64,000 nucleotides of DNA, taken from assembly GCA_045637805.1 (NCBI GenBank), contig JAZUAE010000013.1, forward strand, positions 48,473 through 112,472. The letters run 5' to 3'. Positions 44,148 to 52,847 of the stretch are shown here, one piece after another. A model generated the notes under the pieces. That model searched no databases and had not been told where the DNA came from. It worked only from the letters and a program-made list of their open reading frames with translations. Each line of letters starts with the position of its first letter. The stretch's first letter is position 1. Both the position numbers and the translations under genes were made by a program. The DNA comes from CAKVLG01 sp045637805. Lineage in GTDB: Bacteria; Bacillota; Clostridia; Christensenellales; UBA1242.

Positions 44148-44968
44148 TATTTGCTTAATGTATCTTCATCTTCTTTTGGTGGAGTATAATTACCATTTAT
44201 AAGAGTTTTTGCAAGTTTCCTCATACTTGCTCTATTAGGTTTTGGGTCGTTATATGTTCTTTCTGGTATTTGTTTTGGTAATAATCTATATTGACCACTT
44301 TCTTGGTCAAATTCACATATTTGCTCGTCACTCCAAAACCCTAATCTTGGGTGGGTCATATAGCGATATTTAACGCTTGTTATATGATTGTTTTTGTCAA
44401 ATGAAAACTCTGCATAAGTTCCGTCTCCCCACAATGGAATTTCATCATAATTTGCCTTACACTCATCTCGTAATACAACCACATCATCACCAAAAGCAAA
44501 TATGCAATCGTTTCTATGGGTTTCAGCATTTTGATTTCTTCTGCCATAATACATAACAGGTTTTTTTGCTTGTTCGTCTTGCATTACTGTTACACCACGA
44601 TAATTGTAATAATTCCAACCGTCCTTTTTTGCATAAAATGCTGCATGTGGTTTGTCTTTTATAGGAAAATGTTTAATGTCTGGTTGTTCTGTAAAAAAAT
44701 CTCTCAAAGTAATATCAATTCCACTTAAAGTACATTCTACACCATACTCTTTTGCGTGTTTTGCAAATTCAGACAATTCAAGTAATTTTTGTTGTATATC
44801 TTCATAGTTTCCACCATTACTTATTAAAGCATTTTCAACAAAATCAACAATATTACGAATTTTTTTCTTCTTTGGTGTATAAGGTGTGATAGAACTATCA
44901 CCATTAGCTATCAAAGATGTATTTTTACTTTTTTGTTGTCTATTTCTAAAAAAATCTAATATTCCCAT
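44147..44968 (-). CDS. Passenger protein of the IS element, unknown
   Basis: 273 residues. The start at 44968 has an AAAGGAG SD; the first residues MGILDFFRNRQQKSK are basic and amphipathic. A ~60-residue charged linker is followed by a mixed alpha/beta domain with many Tyr/Trp/Asn. No nuclease, resistance or DNA-binding motif is recognised. It lies 66 nt downstream of the transposase in the same direction, inside the inverted repeats, so it travels with the element. An IS accessory protein or unrelated cargo are both possible. Confidence 0.7.
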   Translation of the reverse strand: MGILDFFRNRQQKSKNTSLIANGDSSITPYTPKKKKIRNIVDFVENALISNGGNYEDIQQKLLELSEFAKHAKEYGVECTLSGIDITLRDFFTEQPDIKHFPIKDKPHAAFYAKKDGWNYYNYRGVTVMQDEQAKKPVMYYGRRNQNAETHRNDCIFAFGDDVVVLRDECKANYDEIPLWGDGTYAEFSFDKNNHITSVKYRYMTHPRLGFWSDEQICEFDQESGQYRLLPKQIPERTYNDPKPNRASMRKLAKTLINGNYTPPKEDEDTLSK

Positions 44969-45034
44969 ATTACTCCTTAAAAGTATTATCAGTATAGCAT
45001 ATTTATTAAAACATTTCAATACCAATATTTAGAT

Positions 45035-46279
45035 TTATTGCTTAAACTTATCTGACACAACCCATTTATACTTTGTCGGACTATAAACTATATGTGCTTT
45101 ACCATACTTTCTTAATTGTTCAACATTTTCTTTCGTTATTGGGTCAAAAGGGAAATAAGTGTAATCATCATAACGATTATATTTAAACCACATATTCAAA
45201 CTAGGAGAAAAATAGTTATCTAAAACCTTTCTAGGCATATCATTTATTCTATCTTGAATCAATAATATATCTAGTTCACTATACTTACTAAAGTTTGTTT
45301 TCTTGGGCAAGAATCTTCTAACTATTCCATTAAAGTTCTCGTTAGCACCCCTTTCATAAGAGCTATAAGGGTGGGTAAAATAGACCTTTACTCCCATTGC
45401 TTCTATTTCCTTATGACAATTAAATTCAACTCCATTATCGAATGTTATAGACTTAAAAATTCGACCAAACATCAAATCACCAACTTCATATTTAATTTGT
45501 TGCATAGCATTTAAAATACAAGCAGGACTTTTCGTTTTTATCTTCTTAATTATGCCAAATCTTGTAACTCTTTCTACTAAAGTAAATAAACATTGAAGAT
45601 TATCTTTGCAAACTATTGTATCTCCTTCCCAATGCCCAAATTCTGACCTATTATTTATATCATCAGGTCTTTCTTCAATAGATGTTCCTTTAATCATTTT
45701 AGGCATTCTTTTAACAACTCTTTTCTTTCTTGGTTTACGATTTAACTTATGTATTAAATCAGAAAAATCAACACTAATAATTCCTTTATTTATGTATCTA
45801 TAGACAGTGCTTAGGCTGATTGGAAATTCTTCTCCACCATAGTAAAGACCAGTATCCAGTTGACCTATAAACGAGCCTGGAGAGAGTTTTCTAGTAAATA
45901 TCCAGTCTTCTAAATCTGCAATCATATACTCATTTTCACAGTTATATATCTTATATTTTCTACCACAACTTTGTCGTGCTTTTTCATAACTTTCTTGAGC
46001 TCGATGACTATCATATTCTTTCTTGATTTTGTGTGTTTTGTAGTTCTTATGATAATCTTGAGAACCTTTTCTTTTAAGTTCTCTTGAGATAGTGCTTCTA
46101 TTTCTTCCTAAAATAGTTGCAATTTGTGATTGAGAATAGCCCCTTGCATTAAGTTTTTCAATAACTTTTCTTTCTGGTAGGGTTAAATGATTAAAACTTT
46201 CTCTTGTTTGATTTTCGTTCCTAAGCAAGTATTTTACTTCTCTAATTAAAGCATCCGTTAATTCTTTTTTACCACCCAT
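45035..46279 (-). CDS. IS30-family transposase
   Basis: 414 residues. An N-terminal HTH (LPERKVIEKLNARGYSQSQIATILGRNRSTISRELKR) is typical of IS30, and the DDE catalytic domain shows GHWEGDTIVCKD (first Asp), the second-Asp region SITFDNGVEF and the Glu in YSSYERGANENFNGIVRRFLPK. The order and spacing are complete, so the enzyme may be active. The SD is AAAGGAG. It is longer than the ~320-380 residues usual for many IS30 enzymes, with an extended C-terminus. Confidence 0.95.
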   Translation of the reverse strand: MGGKKELTDALIREVKYLLRNENQTRESFNHLTLPERKVIEKLNARGYSQSQIATILGRNRSTISRELKRKGSQDYHKNYKTHKIKKEYDSHRAQESYEKARQSCGRKYKIYNCENEYMIADLEDWIFTRKLSPGSFIGQLDTGLYYGGEEFPISLSTVYRYINKGIISVDFSDLIHKLNRKPRKKRVVKRMPKMIKGTSIEERPDDINNRSEFGHWEGDTIVCKDNLQCLFTLVERVTRFGIIKKIKTKSPACILNAMQQIKYEVGDLMFGRIFKSITFDNGVEFNCHKEIEAMGVKVYFTHPYSSYERGANENFNGIVRRFLPKKTNFSKYSELDILLIQDRINDMPRKVLDNYFSPSLNMWFKYNRYDDYTYFPFDPITKENVEQLRKYGKAHIVYSPTKYKWVVSDKFKQ

Positions 46280-46329
46280 AAAAAATCTCCTTTGTATGAT
46301 ATAAATAGTTTATCAAATAAAGGAGTTAT

Positions 46330-46355
46330 TTGTTGCATTTGATTTGAGAATGTGC
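46330..46355 (-). repeat. Right terminal inverted repeat
   Basis: Read inward on the minus strand: begins GCACATT and ends GCAACAA. Confidence 0.75.
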
Positions 46356-46369
46356 CTATAGTTGCAATA
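46356..46369. repeat. Right flanking direct repeat of the IS element
   Basis: CTATAGTTGCAATA. On the minus strand it reads the last codons and TAG stop of mnmG. Confidence 0.8.
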
Positions 46370-48200
46370 ATAGTACGGTTATATCTGCAGGATTCACTCC
46401 TGATATTCTGCTTGCTGCACCTACAGTTAATGGCTTAATTTGGTTTAATTTTTCAGCAGCTTCTAGTCTTAATCCTTTAACGCTTAAAAAATCAAAACCT
46501 TCTGGAATAGTTTTTTCTTCAAGTTTTTTGCTACGTTTAATTAATTGTTTTTCGCGTTGGAGATAGCCTTCAAATTTTGTATTGATAGATACTTCGTAAA
46601 TCGCTTGTTTTGAGTAATTAGGCAATAGAGATAATTTTTCTCGAGCGTCTATAAAATCTACATGATTACGTTTCATTAATCCAGCTATTGATATGCCTTG
46701 AGGGGCAGGGGATTCACCGATGCTCTCAAGGTAGTTTGCAAGTTTTTCGCTTGGCTTTATTATTGTGCTTAGTTTACTTTCAATCTCTTCCATCTCTTGT
46801 TTTTTGTGTAAGAAATTTTGCCAGCGTTCATCGGTTACAAGTCCAGCGTTTCTACCAATTTCAGTTAGTCTTAAATCGGCATTATCTTGACGTAAAAGGA
46901 GGCGATATTCAGCTCTACTTGTCATCATTCTGTAAGGCTCATTTGTGCCTTTAGTTGTTAAATCGTCAACTAACACACCTATATATGAGCTATCACGAGT
47001 AAGAATAATAGGATCTTCCCCTCTAATAGATAAACTTGCGTTTAATCCGGCGAGTAAGCCCTGAGCGGCTGCCTCTTCGTATCCACTTGTTCCATTTATT
47101 TGACCAGCGCAATAAATTCCTTTTATTTTCTTAAATTCAAGTGTAGGATATAAATTTAAAGGGTCAATACAATCATATTCTATAGCATAACCATATTTTT
47201 TTATTTCTGCGTTTTCTAAGCCGTCTACACTTGCAACCATTTGGTCTTGTATATCCTTTGGCATGCTTGTTGAAAGCCCTTGAACGTATATTTCAGACAC
47301 GTCTCGAGTTTCTGGTTCCAAGAATAGTTGGTGTCTATCTTTGTCTGCAAAACGCACAAATTTCGTTTCGATAGATGGACAATATCTTGGCCCCTGACCT
47401 ATAATTGTTCCAGAATACATAGGTGCTCTATCGAGATTATTCATCACTATTTCTTTTGTTTTAGAAGAAGTATAACCGAGATAGCAAACATGTGTATTTT
47501 CAGGTTTTACTTTCGTCATAAATGAAAAAGTTTGCAATGTATCGTCACCATATTGTTTTTCAAATTTAGAATAGTCAATTGTGTTTCCAACCAAACGAGG
47601 AGGGGTACCAGTTTTAAACCTTCTGATATCAAATCCGAGACTCAACAAGCTTTGAGTTAAGTGGCTAGCATTTGAGAATCCACAAGGACCAGCATTTTCA
47701 ATTTCTTCACCGATTATAATTCTCGAATTTAAATAAACACCTGTTGTTATTACTACTGTATCTGTTAGAAAAACATCTCCGTCAATAGTTTTTACGCATT
47801 TTACCTTGCCATTCTCTGCGCAAATCTCACTAGCCTCAGATTCTACTATGTCTAGATTTTCTTGACTTTCAAGAATTGAGACCATGTAATCTCTATAAGA
47901 AAATTTGTCTATTTGAGCGCGTAAACTATGAACGGCAGGTCCTTTACCTAAATTTAACATTCTAAGTTGTAAAGAATTTACATCTGCAGATATGCCCATT
48001 TGACCGCCAAGTGCATCAATCTCACACACTAAATGACCTTTTGCAGTACCACCGATAGATGGGTTGCATGGACAAAAAGCCACACCTTCTTTTGTGAGTG
48101 TGATAAGTAATGTTTTTATGTTAGTGCGGGCTAAAGCCAAACTGGCCTCTACTCCAGCGTGTCCACCACCGATTACTATTGCTTGATAATTTTTTTCCAT
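46356..48200 (-). CDS. mnmG: tRNA uridine-5-carboxymethylaminomethyl modification enzyme MnmG (GidA)
   Basis: With MnmE it makes the cmnm5 group at U34 of tRNAs. 614 residues. FAD motif GGGHAGVEAS at residues 12-21, the PCNPSIGGTAKGHL active-site Cys region, GTSGYEEAAAQGLLAG and a helical C-terminus. The last codons (LLLQL, then TAG) fall within the direct repeat flanking the IS element. It is the last gene of the mnmE-GNAT-mnmG unit, 3 nt after the GNAT gene. Confidence 0.97.
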   Translation of the reverse strand: MEKNYQAIVIGGGHAGVEASLALARTNIKTLLITLTKEGVAFCPCNPSIGGTAKGHLVCEIDALGGQMGISADVNSLQLRMLNLGKGPAVHSLRAQIDKFSYRDYMVSILESQENLDIVESEASEICAENGKVKCVKTIDGDVFLTDTVVITTGVYLNSRIIIGEEIENAGPCGFSNASHLTQSLLSLGFDIRRFKTGTPPRLVGNTIDYSKFEKQYGDDTLQTFSFMTKVKPENTHVCYLGYTSSKTKEIVMNNLDRAPMYSGTIIGQGPRYCPSIETKFVRFADKDRHQLFLEPETRDVSEIYVQGLSTSMPKDIQDQMVASVDGLENAEIKKYGYAIEYDCIDPLNLYPTLEFKKIKGIYCAGQINGTSGYEEAAAQGLLAGLNASLSIRGEDPIILTRDSSYIGVLVDDLTTKGTNEPYRMMTSRAEYRLLLRQDNADLRLTEIGRNAGLVTDERWQNFLHKKQEMEEIESKLSTIIKPSEKLANYLESIGESPAPQGISIAGLMKRNHVDFIDAREKLSLLPNYSKQAIYEVSINTKFEGYLQREKQLIKRSKKLEEKTIPEGFDFLSVKGLRLEAAEKLNQIKPLTVGAASRISGVNPADITVLLLQL

Positions 48201-48203
48201 TTT

Positions 48204-48734
48204 TTACTCGTTTTTAAATTCTAATGTATCATAATATGCTGCTGCATAATTTGTTGTATGTTTCTTCATAACGAAACCAAAATTTTTAAAAAGGTTATAA
48301 CTTGGTTTGTTTTTATAATTAACTTTTGCAAAAACACTTGCAATTTCAGTATTGAAATATTTTTTTGGTTTATTTATTAATTCGTTTAGCACAACTTTTC
48401 CAACACCCTTATTTTGATGTTCGGGATTGATAACTAAATATTGAATCATAAGTTCACTGTTATGAGATTGAAGGTTGTCAACTAGCGACAAAACAAAACC
48501 TATTATTTCATTATTTTGATTCTTTATAGTGAAAGCGAATTTCCTTTCATTATTGCCTATTTTAAACGCTTCATAATTTACATATAAAACCTCGCGAAGA
48601 GTGAAATATGTGTTATTCTCTAATATAAACTCTCTGATGCTGTCGTATCTAGGGTCGTATCTATATTTTTTATCCCATGTGGCAATTTCGGAAATATCAG
48701 TGCTTGGGTTTAATGCTTCTATTTTAATTTTCAT
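48204..48734 (-). CDS. GNAT-family acetyltransferase
   Basis: 176 residues. The acetyl-CoA binding motif YLVINPEHQNKGVGKVVLNEL (residues ~99-119) follows a strand IGFVLSLVDN, and the C-terminal FGFVMKKHTTNYA is standard GNAT. Substrate unknown. It is wedged between mnmE and mnmG with one base between its ATG and the mnmE stop, and lacks an SD, so it depends on translational coupling. An acetyltransferase between mnmE and mnmG is not the common arrangement. Confidence 0.9.
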   Translation of the reverse strand: MKIKIEALNPSTDISEIATWDKKYRYDPRYDSIREFILENNTYFTLREVLYVNYEAFKIGNNERKFAFTIKNQNNEIIGFVLSLVDNLQSHNSELMIQYLVINPEHQNKGVGKVVLNELINKPKKYFNTEIASVFAKVNYKNKPSYNLFKNFGFVMKKHTTNYAAAYYDTLEFKNE

Positions 48735-48735
48735 A

Positions 48736-50088
48736 CTATTTACCTAAACAGAATTTGCTAAAAATTGCATCAATAATATCTTCACCAGTTGTATTACCTG
48801 TAATTTCGCCAAGTGCACTATAAGCTAGGTTTAAGTCTATTGTAATTAAGTCTAATGTGTCATTATCTATATTAGAAATTGCTTGATCAATATGTTCTTT
48901 TGCGCGGTTTAAACAATCAAAGTGTCTTTGGCTAGTTATTATTAAGCCGTTAGTGTTAATTTTGTCTTTAACTGTTTTGTTGTAAAGAGATTGTTTAAGT
49001 TCTTCAATACCGCTGCCTGTAACAGCAGAAATTAATATATCATTTACAGGTTTCTCTTCTAACAAATCAGCTTTGTTTTTTATAATTAAATAATTTTTGT
49101 CTTTTATTATATTTAATATTGATTGATCTTCATCGTCAAGAGGTTTTGAAGCGTCTTGAATAAATAAAATCATATCGGCAGCATTTATTTGTTCTTTTGC
49201 TTTGTCTACACCGATTTTTTCAACTCTATCAGTTGCTTCACGAATACCTGCAGTGTCAACAACAGTAAATTTTACTCCATTTATTGTAAATGTGTCTTCA
49301 ATAGAATCTCTAGTTGTTCCAGGAATGTCTGTTACAATGGCCTTTTCTTTACCGATCAATCTATTTAATAGACTACTTTTACCAACATTTGGTTTTCCAA
49401 GAATTAAAACTTTAACACCATTTTTTATAATACCACTATTCTTAGATCTATTTAATACGTCACCTATATTTGATGAAATAACGTTTAGTCTAGCTTTTGC
49501 GTTAGCTTTTGTTATGTATTCGATTTGTTCTTCGGGATAGTCAAAAGAAACCTCTATTTCAGATAAAATATCAGTTAATTCTGTTTGAGAATCAATGGCA
49601 AGTTTATTTAATTCACCACCAAGCAAGGAATAACCAGCTCTAACCTCTGCTTCGCTTTCGGCGTTAATCATGTCCATCATTCCTTCGGCAGATGCTAGTG
49701 ACATTTTACCATTTAAAAATGCACGTTTTGTAAATTCACCATTACCAGCCATTCTAGCTCCGAGTTTTATACATTCACGAATTATGCTCTCAGCAATTTT
49801 GCTTCCACCATGTGTTTGAAACTCAACCAAGTCTTCACCAGTAAAACTATTTGGTGCTTTAAATACAACGCAAAGACAATTATCTTTTATTGAAGATGTT
49901 GTTAGTGTTCCAAGTTCCATTGTTCTAGGCGTGAAAGTTTTTGGTTTTTTGTTTGATAGGGAAGTAAATAGTTTATTTGCGATTTCTACTGCGTTTTCGC
50001 CTGATAATCTGACAATAGAAATCGCTCCAAGCCCCATGCTTGAAGTTGAAAGAGCAACTATTGTACCATTTGCATTTGTGTTTAACAT
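48736..50088 (-). CDS. mnmE: tRNA modification GTPase MnmE (TrmE)
   Basis: 450 residues. An N-terminal tetrahydrofolate-binding domain (to ~120), a helical domain, and a GTPase domain with G1 GKPNVGKSS, G3 DTAG and G4 NKAD; the terminal Cys motif is FCLGK. It works with MnmG on U34. The start at 50088 has no SD; TATAAT ends 7 nt upstream. Confidence 0.97.
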   Translation of the reverse strand: MLNTNANGTIVALSTSSMGLGAISIVRLSGENAVEIANKLFTSLSNKKPKTFTPRTMELGTLTTSSIKDNCLCVVFKAPNSFTGEDLVEFQTHGGSKIAESIIRECIKLGARMAGNGEFTKRAFLNGKMSLASAEGMMDMINAESEAEVRAGYSLLGGELNKLAIDSQTELTDILSEIEVSFDYPEEQIEYITKANAKARLNVISSNIGDVLNRSKNSGIIKNGVKVLILGKPNVGKSSLLNRLIGKEKAIVTDIPGTTRDSIEDTFTINGVKFTVVDTAGIREATDRVEKIGVDKAKEQINAADMILFIQDASKPLDDEDQSILNIIKDKNYLIIKNKADLLEEKPVNDILISAVTGSGIEELKQSLYNKTVKDKINTNGLIITSQRHFDCLNRAKEHIDQAISNIDNDTLDLITIDLNLAYSALGEITGNTTGEDIIDAIFSKFCLGK

Positions 50089-50095
50089 ATTATTG

Positions 50096-50123
50096 ATTAT
50101 ACTATAAAATTTTAGTTTTTCAA
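50096..50123 (-). promoter_or_regulatory. mnmE promoter, leaderless geometry
   Basis: On the minus strand TTGAAA (50118-50123), a 16-nt spacer and TATAAT (50096-50101), then 7 nt to the ATG. The terminator of jag lies just upstream. Confidence 0.65.
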
Positions 50124-50149
50124 CCTTTTATAATAAAATTATAAAAAAA

Positions 50150-50174
50150 TAGAAGAGTAAATTACTCTTCTATT
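50150..50174 (-). terminator. Terminator of the rpmH-jag operon
   Basis: AGAAGAGTAA/TTACTCTTCT hairpin; on the minus strand a T-run follows the jag stop codon. Confidence 0.85.
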
Positions 50175-50877
50175 AATCGTTATATGGTCTATTTTCGCTA
50201 TCTGTTGATAATTCTTCTGACTCTTCGGCTTTACGAGATTCGTTCTTTTCTTTACGTTTATCAACTTTGCCTTTTACTTTGATAACGACATATCTATTTG
50301 GCTCATTGCCAGAACTTTCAGTTTCAACCTTATTGTTGTCGTTTAAAGCGTTATGTATAATTCTACGTTCATAAGCGTTCATAGGATCAAGTCTAACATT
50401 TCTATTTTCACGTACTGCTTTAGCTGCCATACGTTGAGCTAAAATGTTTAAAGTATCTTCTCTGCGTCCGCGGTAGTTGTTGCTGTCAACTTTAATGCGT
50501 TTACGTTCTTCAGGTGGTTTTTTGTCATTAATCATGCTATTAATTAATGTTTGAAATGCATCTAAGCTATCACCACGTTTGCCTATGACGATAGCAGCAT
50601 CTTCACCGGTGATATCAACTAAAAAGTTTTCTTCTTGTTCTTCAACGAATACGTCGCAGTTGATGTTTAAAGTTTTAAGTAATTCTTCAACTTTTTGACG
50701 TAATTCTTCTTCTACTGGGCTAGAGTCCATTGTTGATAAACGAACTTTTGCTTTTGTAAACAATCCAGCTTGTTCTAGGATTGAAATTTTTACTTGATCA
50801 CGAGTAAGCCCTAATTTATATAGACCAATTTCAATAGCTTGATCTACGGTTTTTCCTTCAGTTTCTATTGATTTCAT
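50173..50877 (-). CDS. jag: RNA-binding protein Jag/KhpB
   Basis: 234 residues: an N-terminal Jag_N domain (TEGKTVDQAIEIGLYKLGL), a KH-II domain with the IGKRGDSLDAFQTL loop, and an R3H domain (RLDPMNAYERRIIHNAL). A charged C-terminal tail (about 20 residues) is added. Jag/KhpB acts with KhpA on RNAs of division and envelope genes. It is 10 nt downstream of yidC. Confidence 0.95.
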   Translation of the reverse strand: MKSIETEGKTVDQAIEIGLYKLGLTRDQVKISILEQAGLFTKAKVRLSTMDSSPVEEELRQKVEELLKTLNINCDVFVEEQEENFLVDITGEDAAIVIGKRGDSLDAFQTLINSMINDKKPPEERKRIKVDSNNYRGRREDTLNILAQRMAAKAVRENRNVRLDPMNAYERRIIHNALNDNNKVETESSGNEPNRYVVIKVKGKVDKRKEKNESRKAEESEELSTDSENRPYND

Positions 50878-50887
50878 ATGTTTCTCC

Positions 50888-51940
50888 TTATTTTTTAAGC
50901 ATACGACGTTCAGCTTTAAGTGCCTCTTTCTCTAAGTATTCTGTTACTTCACGTTGTTTTTTAACGGTGAGTTTATCTACTATGAGATTGATTACGAGGC
51001 TGAGAAGTGTTGAAATTACTGAACTTGCCAAGATGTATATGCCAAATGATGCGCTACTTGTGAGTACAAATATTGCCATCATAACTGGTAAAAGTATCTT
51101 CATAATAAGTCCCATAGATTTGTTTTGATTTGCACTTTGAGCAACCATGCTTGCTTTTTTATTTTTCAATTTAGTACCAAGTTCTGATATGTATTGAGAT
51201 AAGAATGTCACTGCTGCGCCGAGAATAGCCAAAATATAATAACCATTCCATCTAGACTCGTGCTCAGTTACGATTTGTTGGATCTTGTTATAAGTGTCCT
51301 TGTCTATAGATCCTACATGGTCTTTGTATGCTTGATGACCAGAGTCATTAGCTGATTTTTGAAGATCTGCGTAAGAAAGCATAGGTGAGCTATTGCCATC
51401 GATAACCCAAATGTTTGAAACCCAAAGCCATTGATCTTTTGTTTCGTTCCATTTTTGTTTAACGGCAGCCTCTGCGTCTTCTTCGTTTGTGACAGCTTGT
51501 TCATAAACTTCTTTGAGCTCATCATATTGATTTATTGCATTGTATGCTGAAACTGTTCTAAGTGATGAGAAAATTGTAAAGAATACAACAAGTGTTAGTA
51601 CGAGGTTTAGCATCATAACAAAGCAAGAAGCAACCAAGTTTGTGCCCTCTTTCTTATATAAAGCTTGTTGTTGTGCTTGAAGCATTTGTTGATTGTTTGC
51701 ATACTTCTTTTGAAGTTTTGCCATTTGTGGCGCGAGTTTTTGTTGTACTAAGGTTGTTTTCTTTGTGGAATATTTAATTACAAAATCAAGTGGTGACATT
51801 GCAACTTTAATAAGAATGGTAAAAAGCACTATTGTCCAACCTAGGTTTCCAATAGCACCATTGATCCAGTTTATTATAGTTACCCACAAATCGTTAGGGG
51901 CATTAATAGCAGCGCCAAGTAGACTTGTTAAATTAGCCAT
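50888..51940 (-). CDS. yidC: Membrane protein insertase YidC (Oxa1 family)
   Basis: 350 residues with the YidC/Oxa1 core: WTIVLFTILIKVAMSPLDF first helix with the conserved Lys in its groove, and later helices near residues 100-125, 225-245 and 275-320. The region between the first two core helices holds a ~100-residue charged insert (about 140-215) predicted to be extracytoplasmic or cytoplasmic loop, longer than in Bacillus SpoIIIJ. No lipobox is seen at the N-terminus. Its start overlaps the end of yidD. Confidence 0.95.
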   Translation of the reverse strand: MANLTSLLGAAINAPNDLWVTIINWINGAIGNLGWTIVLFTILIKVAMSPLDFVIKYSTKKTTLVQQKLAPQMAKLQKKYANNQQMLQAQQQALYKKEGTNLVASCFVMMLNLVLTLVVFFTIFSSLRTVSAYNAINQYDELKEVYEQAVTNEEDAEAAVKQKWNETKDQWLWVSNIWVIDGNSSPMLSYADLQKSANDSGHQAYKDHVGSIDKDTYNKIQQIVTEHESRWNGYYILAILGAAVTFLSQYISELGTKLKNKKASMVAQSANQNKSMGLIMKILLPVMMAIFVLTSSASFGIYILASSVISTLLSLVINLIVDKLTVKKQREVTEYLEKEALKAERRMLKK

Positions 51941-52200
51941 TTATAATCTCCTTTTATATTTACGGGAACTGGGTCTTTTCCACCTTTGCTCCAAGGATTA
52001 CAGCGTGCGAGACGTTTCAATCCTAAGCTTGTTCCATGGATAATACCATATTCCTTAATGGCGTCGGTCATATAAACCGAACATGTAGGAGTATACTTGC
52101 AGGCGTGTGGCAGGAAAGGGGAAACAATTACCCTATATAGCCAAACCAGAAGTAGTCCTATTGTCTTTGGTAGCCATAAAATAATATTTAGAAATTTCAT
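51928..52200 (-). CDS. yidD: Membrane protein insertion efficiency factor YidD
   Basis: 90 residues, with the conserved CKYTPTCSVYMTDAIKEYG and CNPWSKGGKDPVP motifs. ATG overlaps the rnpA stop (ATGA), and its end overlaps yidC by 13 nt, consistent with the usual rnpA-yidD-yidC operon. Confidence 0.96.
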   Translation of the reverse strand: MKFLNIILWLPKTIGLLLVWLYRVIVSPFLPHACKYTPTCSVYMTDAIKEYGIIHGTSLGLKRLARCNPWSKGGKDPVPVNIKGDYKWLI

Positions 52201-52532
52201 TTAAGGTCTGCCTTTGAAAGAGCAATATCGATTTGTTTACTTATTGAAGATAATGAAACATCTACAATGCTAGGTTCTGCGAATATGATAATGTTATAGT
52301 TAGGTTTCAAAAATTCAAGCTGTGGACGCAATGCTTCACGAAGTAATCTTTTAATACGATTACGTGTAACTGCACCGCCAACCTTTTTATTTACTGATAA
52401 ACCAACTTTAACATTTTTATTTTTGCTAGAACAATAAAATAATAAAAGATTTGGTTGTCTTATTACTTTTCCTGCTTTGTAAACATAGTTAAATTGATAT
52501 TTCTTTCTAAGTCTATAGTTCTTTTTAAGCAC
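52197..52532 (-). CDS. rnpA: Ribonuclease P protein component
   Basis: 111 residues starting at a GTG (52530-52532) with an AGAGG SD inside the rpmH end. Contains the RKKYQFNYVYKAGK beginning and the RNR motif in GGAVTRNRIKRLLREALR. Binds the RNase P RNA for tRNA 5'-end maturation. Stop TGA overlaps yidD. Confidence 0.96.
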   Translation of the reverse strand: MLKKNYRLRKKYQFNYVYKAGKVIRQPNLLLFYCSSKNKNVKVGLSVNKKVGGAVTRNRIKRLLREALRPQLEFLKPNYNIIIFAEPSIVDVSLSSISKQIDIALSKADLK

Positions 52533-52543
52533 TTTTAGCCTCT

Positions 52544-52678
52544 TTATGCGCTAATTTTTTTTCTACCTTTGTTTCTACGACGAGCAAGTACATTTCTGCC
52601 GCCTTTTGTTTTCATTCTTGTTCTGAAGCCATGAACTTTGTTTCTGTTGGCTTTTTTAGGTTGATAAGTTCTTTTCAT
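52544..52678 (-). CDS. rpmH: Ribosomal protein L34
   Basis: 44 residues, opening MKRTYQPKKANRNK and closing GRKKISA, with the HGFRTRMKTKGGR core, the standard L34. The SD is AGGAGA. rnpA begins 11 nt after its stop. It is too short for most ORF cut-offs, but its identity is clear. Confidence 0.97.
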   Translation of the reverse strand: MKRTYQPKKANRNKVHGFRTRMKTKGGRNVLARRRNKGRKKISA

Positions 52679-52721
52679 AAATAAGTCTCCTATAATTTCT
52701 GCCTAATTTGCAGTAATTGTT

Positions 52722-52750
52722 ATTATAACTGCAAGACATTAAGTTGTCAA
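52722..52750 (-). promoter_or_regulatory. rpmH operon promoter
   Basis: On the minus strand TTGACA (52745-52750), a 17-nt spacer and TATAAT (52722-52727): a perfect consensus promoter for the rpmH-rnpA-yidD-yidC-jag operon. Confidence 0.9.
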
Positions 52751-52818
52751 GATAATTTTTAAGTAATAAATTATATAATATATATTAAACAAATGCGCAT
52801 AAAATCTAAATCCTGCAA

Positions 52819-52847
52819 TAAAAAACAGCCCGAAGGCTGGTTTTAAT
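52819..52847 (-). terminator. Terminator after the gene at 52843-53517
   Basis: AAACAGCC/GGCTGGTTT stem with a CGAA loop; the minus-strand side has a T-run. Confidence 0.8.

Larger units (their letters stand above)
44022..46355 (-). mobile_element. IS30-like element with a passenger gene
   Basis: A 2334-bp element holding an IS30-type transposase (45035-46279) and one further gene (44147-44968). Imperfect 26-bp terminal inverted repeats (44023-44048 and 46330-46355) match at 19 positions, both with the TGCAACA end. Exact 14-bp direct repeats CTATAGTTGCAATA flank it (44008-44021 and 46356-46369). The right copy overlaps the mnmG stop codon, so mnmG stays intact. The repeats contain GTTGCAAT, which resembles the inner end of the inverted repeats. 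Confidence 0.85.
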
